Below are positions 1-8,417 of a stretch of DNA of 64,000 bases, one piece after another; within the stretch, counting starts at the first letter, position 1; each line of letters opens with the position of its first letter. Source of the DNA: CAXMMR01 sp965198995 (GTDB lineage: Bacteria; Pseudomonadota; Alphaproteobacteria; Acetobacterales; Acetobacteraceae); NCBI GenBank assembly GCA_965198995.1, contig CBDAQG010000002.1, positions 434,001-498,000 of the forward strand, read 5' to 3'. Both the position numbers and the translations under genes were made by a program. The notes below the pieces were generated by a model. It searched no databases. It had not been told where the DNA came from and worked only from the letters and a program-made list of their open reading frames with translations.

Positions 1-1463
1 GGGCGCCGCTCACGGACGATGCGGATGATGCCGAGGGCGGCGCGGCGGAGCGCGTAGGGATCGCCGGAGCCGGTCGGCTTCTCATCCACGGCGAAGAAGG
101 CGGTGACTTGGTCGATCTTGTCGGCCAGCGCCACGACCATCGAGACAGGTGCTGTCGGCACCGGGTCGGTGGCGCCGCGTGGGGCGTAGTGGTCGCGGAC
201 GGCGTCGGCGACGGCGGCAAGCTCGCCGTCGTGGCGGGCGTAGTAGCCGCCCATGACGCCCTGCAACTCAGGGAACTCGCCGACCATGCCGGTGGTCAGG
301 TCGGCCTTGCAGAGGCGCGTTGCTCGCACAGCCTCGCCAATCTCGACGCCAATTTTGGGGGCGATGGTCTGTGCGAGGGCGCCCATCCGTTCGGCGCGCT
401 GCGCCTGGCTGCCGAGCTTGGCATGGAAGGTCACGCTGGCGAGTGCCGGGATGCGGTCCTCAAGGCGAGTGCGACGATCGAGGTCCCAGAAGTGCCGCGC
501 GTCCGACAGGCGGGCGCGGAGCACGCGCTCGTTGCCGGCGATGATGGCGGTGCCGCCATCCAGCGCCTCGATGTTGGCGGCGAAGCCGAACCAGGGGGCG
601 GCCGCGCCGGCAGCGTCGCGGGTGACGACGTAGCGCTGGTTGACGCGCAGCGAGACCTGCATGACCTCGGGCGGCAGGTTCATGAACTCGGCGTCGATGC
701 GGCCGAGCAGCGGCACCGGCCACTCCACCAGGCCGGCGACCTCGTCGACCAGGCCGGGATCCGGCACCACCGTCAGGTCGTGCTCGGCGGCGAGGCGGGC
801 GAGGCCGTCCTCGATCAGACGGCGGCGGTCGTCGGCGGCGACCACCACGCGGTTGGACGCCAAGGTCTCGCGCCAGTCGGCGAGCGAGGTGACGGGGTGT
901 GGGCCGGGGGCGTGGAAGCGGTGGCCCTCGGTGAGCGCGCCGGCGGTAAGGGCGTGGCCGTCATCGGCGCCCTCGGCCAGGGTGAACGGCACGACGGCGC
1001 CGTCGAGCAGGCACAGGATACGGCGTAGCGGGCGCACCCAGGTGAAGCCGCTGGTGCCGCCCCAGCGCATCGATTTCGGCCAGGCGAAGCGGCGCAGCAG
1101 CGCCGGCACGGCGCGGGCGATCAGGGCGGCGGCTGGCTCCTCCGGCACACGGCGCTCCAGCACCCAGTAGCCGCCCTCCTCACGTAGCGCCGCGCGTGCC
1201 GCGCCGTGCTTGCGCAGGAAGCCGGCCAGCGCCTGCTCGGGCGCCCCGGCGCGCGGGCCGCGCTCGGTGCTGGCGGCGGCGGGGACGGCCGGGTTCAGGC
1301 TCGCCGCCAAGGCAAGGCGGCGCGGGCCGGCGAACGTCGTGACGTCGGTTGGCGCGAGCGGGGACAGCGCGTCGCCGACCAGGCGGGCGAGCTCGGCGGC
1401 GCCGCCGGCCTGCATGCGGGCCGGGATCTCCTCGCCGAACAGCTCCAGCAGCAGCTCAGGCAT
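1..1463 (-). CDS. glyS: Glycine-tRNA ligase beta subunit (partial, C-terminus beyond window)
   Basis: This is the beta chain of the heterotetrameric bacterial glycyl-tRNA synthetase, which recognises tRNA-Gly for the GlyQ catalytic alpha chain. Reading from the ATG at 1463, the protein opens with MPELLLELFGEEIPARMQ, the hallmark N-terminus of GlyS. The frame stays open to base 1, giving about 487 of the usual roughly 690 residues; the 3' end lies outside the window. The start overlaps the stop of vapC by 8 bases, so its translation is probably coupled to the toxin gene. Normally glyS directly follows glyQ; here a toxin-antitoxin pair and a repeat separate them. Confidence 0.95.
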   Translation of the reverse strand, partial: MPELLLELFGEEIPARMQAGGAAELARLVGDALSPLAPTDVTTFAGPRRLALAASLNPAVPAAASTERGPRAGAPEQALAGFLRKHGAARAALREEGGYWVLERRVPEEPAAALIARAVPALLRRFAWPKSMRWGGTSGFTWVRPLRRILCLLDGAVVPFTLAEGADDGHALTAGALTEGHRFHAPGPHPVTSLADWRETLASNRVVVAADDRRRLIEDGLARLAAEHDLTVVPDPGLVDEVAGLVEWPVPLLGRIDAEFMNLPPEVMQVSLRVNQRYVVTRDAAGAAAPWFGFAANIEALDGGTAIIAGNERVLRARLSDARHFWDLDRRTRLEDRIPALASVTFHAKLGSQAQRAERMGALAQTIAPKIGVEIGEAVRATRLCKADLTTGMVGEFPELQGVMGGYYARHDGELAAVADAVRDHYAPRGATDPVPTAPVSMVVALADKIDQVTAFFAVDEKPTGSGDPYALRRAALGIIRIVRERR

Positions 1464-1872
1464 CGTGGCCCAGTTCTTTTGGCTTCAAGGCGGGCTCGAC
1501 GTCCGTGCGGGCGAAATCCTCGCCGGTGAACAGCAGCGTATCGCCCTCGGTCTTGGCCAGCGCGTAGGCGAAACAGTCGCCGAAATTGAGGCGCGCGGTG
1601 TGGCGGTGGCGGCCGAAATGGCGCCAGGCAATGCGGGCCGCCTCGGCCTGGCCTGCGGTCACCGCCATCACCTCGATCTCGGCGGTGCGGACGAACTCGT
1701 CGAAGCGCAGGCTGGCCAGGCGGCCGCCGCGCTCCTCGATCACCATCGCCGCCTCAAGCCAGCTCGCCGCCGACATGCGCGGCCGGCCGGCGCCGACGAT
1801 CGCCTCCAGCAGCCGCGGCGCCTCGTCGTCGGCGAGTAAGATCGCCAGCAGGGCAGAGGTGTCGACGATCAA
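1456..1872 (-). CDS. vapC: VapC-type PIN-domain toxin ribonuclease
   Basis: This is a 138-residue PIN-domain protein, predicted to be the endoribonuclease toxin of a type II toxin-antitoxin pair. The PIN acidic residues are visible: Asp4 in IVDTSALLA, Glu40 in SWLEAAMV, Asp99 in NFGDCFAYALA, and Asp119 near the C-terminus. The start is TTG at 1872, overlapping the antitoxin stop (TTGA), which is typical of coupled vapBC modules. Its own stop overlaps the start of glyS. VapC toxins of this type often cleave tRNA or rRNA; the target here is unknown. Confidence 0.9.
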   Translation of the reverse strand: MIVDTSALLAILLADDEAPRLLEAIVGAGRPRMSAASWLEAAMVIEERGGRLASLRFDEFVRTAEIEVMAVTAGQAEAARIAWRHFGRHRHTARLNFGDCFAYALAKTEGDTLLFTGEDFARTDVEPALKPKELGHDA

Positions 1873-2126
1873 GCGGGCAGGCCCTGCTCGTCGTAGAGCT
1901 CCACCGCGCGGAGCGCCGCCGGGCCGCGCAGGCTCGCCCGGGTCTCGGCCGCCAGCGCCGACAGGCGAGCCAGCTTCAACGTGTGATCGCGGGCGCGGCG
2001 CTCACGCTCCAGGCGCTCGCGAATGGCTGCCGTGACCGCCGTGGTCAGGCTTTCGCCGGTGAGCAAGGCTAGCTCGGCCGCCAGGCGGTAGCTGTCTCCG
2101 CTTTTGATGTTGAGCTGGGCCGCCAT
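1869..2126 (-). CDS. vapB: VapB-like antitoxin (Rv0623-type transcription factor)
   Basis: This is a small antitoxin of about 85 residues whose N-terminus AAQLNIKSGDSYRLAAELA matches the Rv0623-type ribbon-helix-helix antitoxin family. The C-terminal half is Arg/Ala-rich and would bind VapC. I prefer the ATG at 2126, because an AGGA sits at a good distance; an ATG at 2132 is also in frame. A near-perfect inverted repeat lies about 25 bases upstream and is a plausible autoregulatory operator. The gene overlaps vapC by 4 bases and forms one unit with it. Confidence 0.88.
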   Translation of the reverse strand: MAAQLNIKSGDSYRLAAELALLTGESLTTAVTAAIRERLERERRARDHTLKLARLSALAAETRASLRGPAALRAVELYDEQGLPA

Positions 2127-2152
2127 CGTCATCCTAGGTAGAAAGACTGTTC

Positions 2153-2174
2153 AATATGGTAGAACTACCGTATT
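2153..2174. promoter_or_regulatory. Inverted repeat upstream of vapB, candidate VapBC operator
   Basis: The half-sites AATATGGTAG and CTACCGTATT are separated by AA and pair with one mismatch. The site lies just upstream of the vapB start. VapBC complexes commonly repress their own promoter at such palindromes, so operator function is an inference from position and symmetry. Confidence 0.5.
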
Positions 2175-2189
2175 TGGCGCGGCCTGTCA

Positions 2190-2304
2190 CGCCATTCAAT
2201 TCTGCCCCCCACGCCACCGACCTGGCGATGGAGTCATGAACAAGAAACGGATTTTAAAGGCTTCGCCTTTAATGGGGTCGAGGGGCAAAGCCCCTCGCCT
2301 TAAC
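2190..2304. repeat. Family A intergenic repeat, copy 1 (partial)
   Basis: This copy follows the glyQ stop (TAG at 2305-2307, minus strand). It holds the AAAGGCttcGCCTTT hairpin and the terminal hairpin CGAGGGGC-AAA-GCCCCTCG, where the second base pair differs from the usual CCAGGGGC/GCCCCTGG in a compensated way. The GGGGTC half of the element is missing. Confidence 0.85.
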
Positions 2305-3156
2305 CTACCCGGCGAGCCAGCCTTCGCAGCAGGCCTTTGCCAATGTCCGCACGCGGCCGATATAGGCGGCGCGTTCGGCGGTGCTGACGACGCCGCGGGC
2401 GTCCAGCAGGTTGAACAGGTGGCTGGCTTTGATGCACTGGTCGTAGGCCGGCAGGGTCAGGTGCTGCTCGAGCAGGGCCTGGCACTCCAGTTCGGCGTCG
2501 CGGAAATGGGCGGTCAGGCGCTCGACGTTGGCGTGCTCGAAATTGTGGGCGCTGTACTCGCGCTCGGCGCGCAGGAAGACGTCGCCGTAGCGCACGCCGG
2601 CGCCGTTGAAGTCGAGCTCGTAGACGTTCTCCACACCCTGGACATACATCGCCAGGCGCTCCAGTCCGTAGGTGAACTCGACGCTCGGCAGCGCCACGGG
2701 GATGCCGCCGACCTGCTGGAAGTAGGTGAACTGGCTGACCTCCATGCCGTCGCACCAGACCTCCCAGCCGAGGCCGGCCGCCCCCAGAGTGGGACTCTCC
2801 CAGTCGTCCTCGACGAAGCGGAAATCGTGCAGCAGCGGGTCGAGGCCGATCTCGCGGTAGCTGTCGAGCAGCAGGCGCTGGGCGTCCGCGGGACTGGGCT
2901 TGAGGATGACCTGATACTGGTAGAAGTGCTGCAGGCGGTTCGGGTTGTCGCCGTAGCGGCCGTCGGAGGGGCGGCGGGAGGGCTGCACGTAGGCGCAGCG
3001 CCAGGGCTCGGGGCCGAGGGCGCGCAGTGTGGTGGCGGGGTGAAAGGTGCCGGCGCCCATCTCCATGTCGTAGGGCTGCAGGATGACGCAGCCCTGCCCC
3101 GCCCAGTAGCGGTGCAGGCGCAGGATGATGTCCTGAAAGCTTGGCGGCTGGGTCAC
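2305..3156 (-). CDS. glyQ: Glycine-tRNA ligase alpha subunit
   Basis: This is the catalytic alpha chain of bacterial glycyl-tRNA synthetase, which forms glycyl-adenylate in the cytoplasm. The 283 residues are of normal length and show the class II signatures: QPYDMEMGAGTFHPATTLR near the N-terminus, YGDNPNRLQHFYQYQV, and WESPTLGAAGLGWEVWCDGMEV. The start is GTG at 3156. It should operate with GlyS, but a family A repeat and vapBC now lie between the two genes, so balanced expression depends on read-through or on separate promoters. Confidence 0.97.
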   Translation of the reverse strand: MTQPPSFQDIILRLHRYWAGQGCVILQPYDMEMGAGTFHPATTLRALGPEPWRCAYVQPSRRPSDGRYGDNPNRLQHFYQYQVILKPSPADAQRLLLDSYREIGLDPLLHDFRFVEDDWESPTLGAAGLGWEVWCDGMEVSQFTYFQQVGGIPVALPSVEFTYGLERLAMYVQGVENVYELDFNGAGVRYGDVFLRAEREYSAHNFEHANVERLTAHFRDAELECQALLEQHLTLPAYDQCIKASHLFNLLDARGVVSTAERAAYIGRVRTLAKACCEGWLAG

Positions 3157-3173
3157 GCGGGCGGGGCTCCATC

Positions 3174-3403
3174 AAGGCAAGGGGCTTTGCCCTTTGACCC
3201 CATCGTCACGCGGAGGCGTGCTGCGCCCGACGGCGAAGCCTTTGAAATCCATTTACCATCCATCTTCCATAGCTGGCGAGGTCAGTGCCAAACGGGAAAT
3301 GGACATGATTGGCTTCGCCAAGGAAGAACACGGCTAGGCGTTAAGCGCATGGGGTCTGGGGCCGCAGGCCCCAGCGGGTCAAGGGCAGAGCCCTTGCCTT
3401 GCC
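3174..3403. repeat. Family A intergenic repeat, copy 2 (full length)
   Basis: A full-length element lies between the start of glyQ and the stop of emrB. It carries a variant insert (GTCACGCGGAGGCGTGC-type hairpin) next to the AAGCCTTTGAAATCCATTT core, the middle hairpin GGGGCCGCAGGCCCC, and the terminal hairpin CAAGGGC-AGA-GCCCTTG. The last shows a compensated A-T pair relative to other copies. Confidence 0.9.
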
Positions 3404-5017
3404 TCAGTGCGCCGGTGGCGCCCCTTCGCCGTCGGCTTTGCTGGGGGAGAACAGCAGGGCCAGGGGGACCATGGTGAAGGCGAGGAGGGAGCACAGCGCG
3501 AACACGTCCGAGTAGGCGAGCACGGTGGCTTGCTGGCGGAATTGCTGGAAGACCTGGCCGACGGCCTCCGAGTGCACCATCGACGAGGCGCGGCCGAGCG
3601 ATCGCAGGGCGGCCTCGTACTGGGCGACAAGGGTGTTGTAGGGCTGGTTGAACGGCGTGGTCCAGGCGCTGAGATGGGCTTGTCGGATCTGGCCGCGCTG
3701 GGTGACCAGGGCGGTGGCGGTCGAGATGCCGACCGCGCCGGAGACGTTGCGGAACATGGTGTAGAGTGCGGCGGCGTCGCCGTTGAGGCGCTTGTCGAGC
3801 GTCGTGTAGGAGATCGTGCTGATCGGCACGAAGAGGAAGCCGAGGCCGGCGGTCTGGGCGGCGCGCATGCTGACCAGGGTCCAGAAGTCGACGTCGGGAC
3901 TGAGCGTGCTCGAGTAGAGGAAGGCGCAGCCCATGACGGCGAAGCCGGCGAGGATCAGCAGCCGGGTCTGTACGAGCGGCAGCAGGCGGCCCATCACCGG
4001 GATGATGAGGATGATGCCGACCCCGCCGGGCGAGAGGATGAGCCCGGCGAGGGTGGCGGTGTAGCCGATCACCTGCTGGGCAAATTGCGGGATCACGATC
4101 GAGCCGGAGTAGAGGATGAAGCCCATGGCGGCGATCATGGCGATGCCGAGGGCGAAGTTGCGATCGGCCATGACGTAGAGGTTAACGACCGGATTCTTGG
4201 CGGTGAGCAGCCAGCCGATGGCGCCCAGGATGCCGAGCACGGCGAGCAGCAGCATCACCCGGATGAACGGCGAGCCGAGCCAGTCGGCGTCCTCGCCGCG
4301 GTCGAGCGCGACCTGCAGGCTGCCGAGGCCGATGGTGATGAGGGCGAGGCCGATGGCGTCGATCTTGCGCCGGCGGCCCTGGATCCAGGGCGGGTCCTCG
4401 ACTAGGGCGCCGACGGCGAAGAAGGCGAACAGGCCGACCGGGATGTTGATCAGGAAGATCCAGCGCCAGCTCGCATTGTCGGTGATGTAGCCGCCGAGGG
4501 TGGGGCCGACGATCGGGGCGATGATCGTGGCGACGGCGACGATGGAGAAGGCGCGGCCACGCTGGGCGGGCTCGAAGGTGTCGAGGATGATCGACTGCTG
4601 GTTGGGCTGCAGGCCGCCGCCGAAAAAGCCCTGCAGCAGGCGGAAGACGATAAGCTGCGGCAGCGACTGCGACAGGCCGCAGGCGAAGGAGCAGACGGTG
4701 AACATCAGGATGCAGGTCATGAAGTAGCGCTTGCGGCCGAAATAGTCCGACAGCCAGCCGCTGATGGTCAGCACGATGCCGTTGGCTACGAGGTAGGAGG
4801 TGAGGCACCAGGTGGCGTCGTCGTAGGACGAGGACAGGCTGCCGGCGATGTGCGGCAGCGAGACGTTGACGATCGTCGTGTCGAGCACTTCCATGAAGGC
4901 GGCGAGGGTGACGACGACGGCGATCAGCCAGGGGTTGGCCTTGGGGCGCCAGGTTTGGGTATCGCTGCTCGGGGTGCCGGCGCCGGTGGCGGTTGGCGCG
5001 GCCTGGGAGGCGCTCAA
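3404..5017 (-). CDS. emrB: DHA2-family multidrug efflux permease (EmrB-like)
   Basis: This is a 537-residue, 14-helix major facilitator of the DHA2 drug:H+ antiporter family, acting in the inner membrane. Motif D1 (LDTTIVNVSLP, residues 45-55), motif A (GWLSDYFGRKRYF, 87-99) and the antiporter motif C (GPTLGGYI, 171-178) are all present. The start is TTG at 5017, seven bases after the stop of the emrA-like gene, so the two form one operon and probably one tripartite pump with an outer-membrane factor not encoded here. A family A repeat follows directly. The substrate is unknown. Confidence 0.93.
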   Translation of the reverse strand: MSASQAAPTATGAGTPSSDTQTWRPKANPWLIAVVVTLAAFMEVLDTTIVNVSLPHIAGSLSSSYDDATWCLTSYLVANGIVLTISGWLSDYFGRKRYFMTCILMFTVCSFACGLSQSLPQLIVFRLLQGFFGGGLQPNQQSIILDTFEPAQRGRAFSIVAVATIIAPIVGPTLGGYITDNASWRWIFLINIPVGLFAFFAVGALVEDPPWIQGRRRKIDAIGLALITIGLGSLQVALDRGEDADWLGSPFIRVMLLLAVLGILGAIGWLLTAKNPVVNLYVMADRNFALGIAMIAAMGFILYSGSIVIPQFAQQVIGYTATLAGLILSPGGVGIILIIPVMGRLLPLVQTRLLILAGFAVMGCAFLYSSTLSPDVDFWTLVSMRAAQTAGLGFLFVPISTISYTTLDKRLNGDAAALYTMFRNVSGAVGISTATALVTQRGQIRQAHLSAWTTPFNQPYNTLVAQYEAALRSLGRASSMVHSEAVGQVFQQFRQQATVLAYSDVFALCSLLAFTMVPLALLFSPSKADGEGAPPAH

Positions 5018-5024
5018 GCGGGCG

Positions 5025-6242
5025 TCACTTCAGCCGGACGGAGGGCTCGACGGAGATGCCGAGCGGCAGCGGCAGGGCCGGGTCGAGGCCGCTGTCGATG
5101 ACGATCTTGACCGGGACGCGCTGGACGATCTTGACGAAGTTGCCAGTGGCGTTCTCGGGCGGGAAGGCGGTGAACTTCGCGCCGGTGCCGAGCTGAACGC
5201 TGTCGACGTGGCCGGTGAGCTTCAGGGTCGGGTAGGCGTCGACGCTGATGTCGACCGGCTGGCCGGGGCGCATGCGGGCGAGCTGGTCTTCCTTGAAGTT
5301 GGCGGTGATCCAGACGTCCGGGGAGACGATGGAGAAGATCTGCTGGCCGGCGTCGACGTAGTTGCCCTGCTCGACGTTGCGCTTGGTGATCCAGCCGTCC
5401 TGCGGCGCGCGCACCACCGTGCGCTCGAGGTCGAGCTGGGCCTGCACGAGCTGGGCGCGGGCCTGGTCGATGCTGCCCTGCACCTGGCTGACATTGGACG
5501 TCGTCTGGTTGATGTTTGGTTTGATCGGCAGCGCCTCGCGCACCGAGGCTTCGGCCTGAGCGACGCCGGCGACGGCGGCCTGCTGGGCGGCGGTGGCGTA
5601 GTCGACATCCTGCTGGGTGCGGGCGGCGACCGGCAGGTTATGCTGGCGCTTGTAGTCGGTGTTGGCCCGGAACAGCGTCGCCTGGGCGTTGGCGAGCTGG
5701 GCCTGGGCCTGCTGCAGGCGGGCCGGGAAGTTGATCTTGGCGACCTCGACGGCGGAGCGGTTGCCCTCAAGCGTGCCCTCGGCGGAGGCGACCTGGCCGG
5801 CGGCGCGATCACGCGCGGCGATGTAGTCGCGCGGGTCGATGTGGATCAGCGGGTCGCCCTTGTGGACGAAGGCGTTGTCGTTGACGTCAAGGGAGACGAC
5901 GTAGCCGTTGACGTGCGGGGCGATGGTGACGGCGCGGCCGTCGGTGAAGGCGTCGTCGGTGGTGGCGATGTCCTTGGTGGCGAGATAGTACCAGACGCCG
6001 CCGGCGATCAGCGCGATCAGGATGACGACCATCAGCACGCGCACGACGGGGCGGGCGGCACTGCGGCGGCGCTCCTGCGTGGCCTGCGCCTGCTGGTCGG
6101 CGGCGGGCTTGCCGTTGCCGGCCGGGCGGGCGGGCGGCGCGGCCTCGCCAGGCCGGCCGGGCTGCTCGGCGCGGCTGAGCTGGCCGGCTTCGAGGTCTTC
6201 GTCAGTTCGCACCGGACCCTGCTGCGTATCCATTTCGCTCAC
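5025..6242 (-). CDS. emrA: HlyD/EmrA-type membrane fusion protein
   Basis: This 405-residue periplasmic adaptor links an inner-membrane pump to an outer-membrane channel. A cytoplasmic Pro/Ala-rich leader of about 65 residues precedes a single transmembrane helix (about 66-87). A biotinyl-lipoyl half motif (HVNGYVVSLDVNDNAFVHKG), a long alpha-hairpin rich in Ala/Gln, and the second half (VRAPQDGWITKRNVEQGNYV) follow, then a beta-barrel. I give GTG at 6242; ATG at 6233 is an alternative. It is immediately upstream of emrB. A TetR-type palindrome lies 25 bases upstream. Confidence 0.93.
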   Translation of the reverse strand: MSEMDTQQGPVRTDEDLEAGQLSRAEQPGRPGEAAPPARPAGNGKPAADQQAQATQERRRSAARPVVRVLMVVILIALIAGGVWYYLATKDIATTDDAFTDGRAVTIAPHVNGYVVSLDVNDNAFVHKGDPLIHIDPRDYIAARDRAAGQVASAEGTLEGNRSAVEVAKINFPARLQQAQAQLANAQATLFRANTDYKRQHNLPVAARTQQDVDYATAAQQAAVAGVAQAEASVREALPIKPNINQTTSNVSQVQGSIDQARAQLVQAQLDLERTVVRAPQDGWITKRNVEQGNYVDAGQQIFSIVSPDVWITANFKEDQLARMRPGQPVDISVDAYPTLKLTGHVDSVQLGTGAKFTAFPPENATGNFVKIVQRVPVKIVIDSGLDPALPLPLGISVEPSVRLK

Positions 6243-6266
6243 CTGCCCGGGCCGTCCACGGATGGA

Positions 6267-6280
6267 TGACCGATCGGTCA
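6267..6280. promoter_or_regulatory. TetR-family operator-like palindrome upstream of emrAB
   Basis: The perfect 14-base palindrome TGACCGATCGGTCA lies 25 bases before the emrA start. ACCGATCGGT-type palindromes are classic operators for TetR-family repressors of efflux pumps. No TetR gene is present in the window, so the regulator would be encoded elsewhere. Confidence 0.6.
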
Positions 6281-6344
6281 GTTACGACGGGCCGGACGGC
6301 CAAGGCAAGGGGCTAGTGGAATGGCAGGCCCGCGATGGCGACGC

Positions 6345-8120
6345 TCAGTGGCTGAGCGCCTGGCTGCGCACCAGGCGGGCGTAGAAGCCGTCGGCGGCGA
6401 TCAGCGCGGCGTGGGTGCCGGACTCGACGGCGCGGCCCTCCTGCATCGCCACCACCAGGTCGGCATCGCGCACCGTGGACAGGCGGTGGGCGACGACGAC
6501 GGTGGTGCGGCCGGCGCGCAGCCGGGTGAGCGCCTGCTGCACCAGCACCTCGCTCTCGGCGTCGAGCGCGCTGGTGGCCTCGTCGAGCAGCAGGATCAGC
6601 GGGTCGCGCAGCAGGGCGCGGGCCAGGGCTACGCGCTGGCGCTGGCCGCCGGAGAGGCGCTGGCCGCCGGGGCCGACGACGGTGGCGAAGCCCTCGGGCA
6701 GGTCGGCGACGAAGCCGGCGGCGGCGGCGGCGTCGGCGGCCCGCTCCATCTCGTCGCGGCTGGCGCCGGGGCGGCCGAGCAGGATGTTGGCGCCGATGCT
6801 GTCGTCGAACAGGAGCTGCTCCTGGCCGACATAGGCGATGGCGTCGCGCAGGCCGGCGAGGCCGAGGGCGCGCAGATCCTCGCCGTCGATGCTGATGGCG
6901 CCGGCGGCGACGTCGTGCAGGCGGGGGATCAGGGCGAGTGCCGTCGACTTGCCGGCGCCCGAGGCGCCGACCAGGGCGACGGTCTGGCCGGGTCGGGCCT
7001 CGAAGCTGAGGCCGCGCAGGCCGGCGCGGCCGTCGGGATAGATAAAGTGGACGTCATCGAAGCGCACATGGCCGCCGCGGCCGGGCCTGGTCACCGGCAG
7101 CGGCCGGGGCGCGGCGGGGTCGACGATGCGGGGCTCCTCGTCGATCACCGAGAAGACGCGGGCGAGGCCGGCCATGCCCTCCTGCAGCGCCGCGTTCAAC
7201 GATCCCAGGGCGCGCAGCGGGCGGGAGGCGAGCAGCAGCGCGGCGACGAAGCCGGTGAAGTCGCCGAGCGTGTTGCCGCCCATCGCGGCACGCCAGCCGG
7301 CAAAGCCCAGCACCGCGGCGACGGCGGCGCCGCCCAGCACCTCGAGCACCGGGTCGACGCGGGCGCGGCCGCGGGTCATGCGCAGCAGCGAGCCGTAGAG
7401 CCGGTCGAAGGCGTGGTCGGCGCGGGCGATCTCGACCTCCTCGAGGCGGTAGGCGCGCACCGTGCGGGCCTGGGCGAAGCTTTCGTGCAGCATCGCGGCG
7501 GCCTCGCCCATGCGCTCCTGCATGCCGCCCGAGGCGCGGCGGACGCGGCGGCCGATGCGCTGGATCGGCACTGCGGCGAGCGGATAGAGCGCCACCGCGA
7601 TCAGGCTGAATTGCCAGTCGAGGTAGATCATCGTGCCGACCAGGCTCACGACCGTCACGCCGTCGCCGAGGCTGTTGACGGCGCGGATCATCGCCTCGCG
7701 CACCGTGGTCGCGTCGGTGGTGAAGCGGGCGGACAGGGTGGCCGGGGCCTCGCGCTCGAGCCGGGCGAGGTCGGTGTGGACGAGGTGGATGAACATCCGA
7801 CGCTGCAGCTCGCGGATGACGCGCAGCACCAGCTCCTGGACGAACACCGCCTGGCCGTACTGGGCGGCGGCCTTGGCGGCGGTGACCGCGAGCACGATCG
7901 CCGGGATCTGGTAGAGGATGCGCGGGTCGTGCGCCTCGAACATCGAGAGGGCGCGCTGGATCACGATCGGATACAGGCCGGTGAGGCCGGCCATGATGGC
8001 GGTGAGCAGCAGCACCAGGAGCAGGCGGCCGCGGTGGCGGCGGATGTGCTCGCGCCAGAGCCGCCACATCAAGGCGCGGGTGGTCGCCTCGGGCGGTGCC
8101 GCAGGGGTCGGGGCGTCCAT
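6345..8120 (-). CDS. ABC exporter, fused permease-ATPase (MsbA-like)
   Basis: This 591-residue half-transporter would work as a homodimer in the inner membrane. The N-terminal half (about 25-310) is an ABC type-1 transmembrane domain. The C-terminal ATPase has Walker A GASGAGKST (385-393), signature LSGGQ (489-493), Walker B LILLLDEATSALD (about 508-520) and the H-loop His545. Length and architecture match MsbA/lipid A or drug exporters, but the substrate cannot be told from sequence. It is monocistronic, with a family B repeat and an unusual palindromic site upstream. Confidence 0.93.
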   Translation of the reverse strand: MDAPTPAAPPEATTRALMWRLWREHIRRHRGRLLLVLLLTAIMAGLTGLYPIVIQRALSMFEAHDPRILYQIPAIVLAVTAAKAAAQYGQAVFVQELVLRVIRELQRRMFIHLVHTDLARLEREAPATLSARFTTDATTVREAMIRAVNSLGDGVTVVSLVGTMIYLDWQFSLIAVALYPLAAVPIQRIGRRVRRASGGMQERMGEAAAMLHESFAQARTVRAYRLEEVEIARADHAFDRLYGSLLRMTRGRARVDPVLEVLGGAAVAAVLGFAGWRAAMGGNTLGDFTGFVAALLLASRPLRALGSLNAALQEGMAGLARVFSVIDEEPRIVDPAAPRPLPVTRPGRGGHVRFDDVHFIYPDGRAGLRGLSFEARPGQTVALVGASGAGKSTALALIPRLHDVAAGAISIDGEDLRALGLAGLRDAIAYVGQEQLLFDDSIGANILLGRPGASRDEMERAADAAAAAGFVADLPEGFATVVGPGGQRLSGGQRQRVALARALLRDPLILLLDEATSALDAESEVLVQQALTRLRAGRTTVVVAHRLSTVRDADLVVAMQEGRAVESGTHAALIAADGFYARLVRSQALSH

Positions 8121-8225
8121 TGGTTGGGCTGTAGCTTAGGCGAGGCGAGGATGGCCAGGGGGCCGGTTTTGCGTTGCGGCGAAATACCGCAAGATTGAGA
8201 TGTTGTCGTTGTTTGTCAACGAGTT

Positions 8226-8252
8226 AGGCAAAACTTGCCTATAGGCAAGTTT
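8226..8252. promoter_or_regulatory. Three alternating AGGCAA/TTGCCT half-sites upstream of the ABC exporter
   Basis: The motif AGGCAA, TTGCCT, AGGCAA occurs as alternating half-sites. Bases 8231-8252 form a perfect 22-base palindrome centred on CCTATAGG, and 8226-8240 form a second overlapping palindrome with an AAC spacer. The site lies about 105 bases upstream of the exporter start in AT-richer DNA, as expected of a repressor operator. The regulator is unknown. Confidence 0.5.
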
Positions 8253-8323
8253 CCTCGGCCTTGCGCGAGGGCGGCGGCCCTTGAAACCTGCTAGCACGCT
8301 CGGGGCTTCGTCTCATGGGTTCT

Positions 8324-8417
8324 GAAGGAAGGCTTCTTTTTTGAAAAAAAGAAGCAAAAAACTTTTACTTGCTAAGTAAATAAAAGTTTTTTGGTCCTTT
8401 TTTCAAAAAAGGACTGC
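8324..8417. repeat. Family B intergenic repeat, copy 1
   Basis: Two A/T-tract palindromes face each other around a short AT-rich centre. The left arm ends GCTTC/GAAGC and the right arm ends GGTCC/GGACT-like. The inner segments AAAAAACTTTT and AAAAGTTTTTT are complementary. It sits directly after the stop of the lipoprotein gene and probably acts as a terminator in both directions. Confidence 0.92.

Noticed and set aside
1456..1872. vapC as a broken gene
   Set aside because: The frame is intact, with all PIN acidic residues; only the start codon is unusual (TTG).
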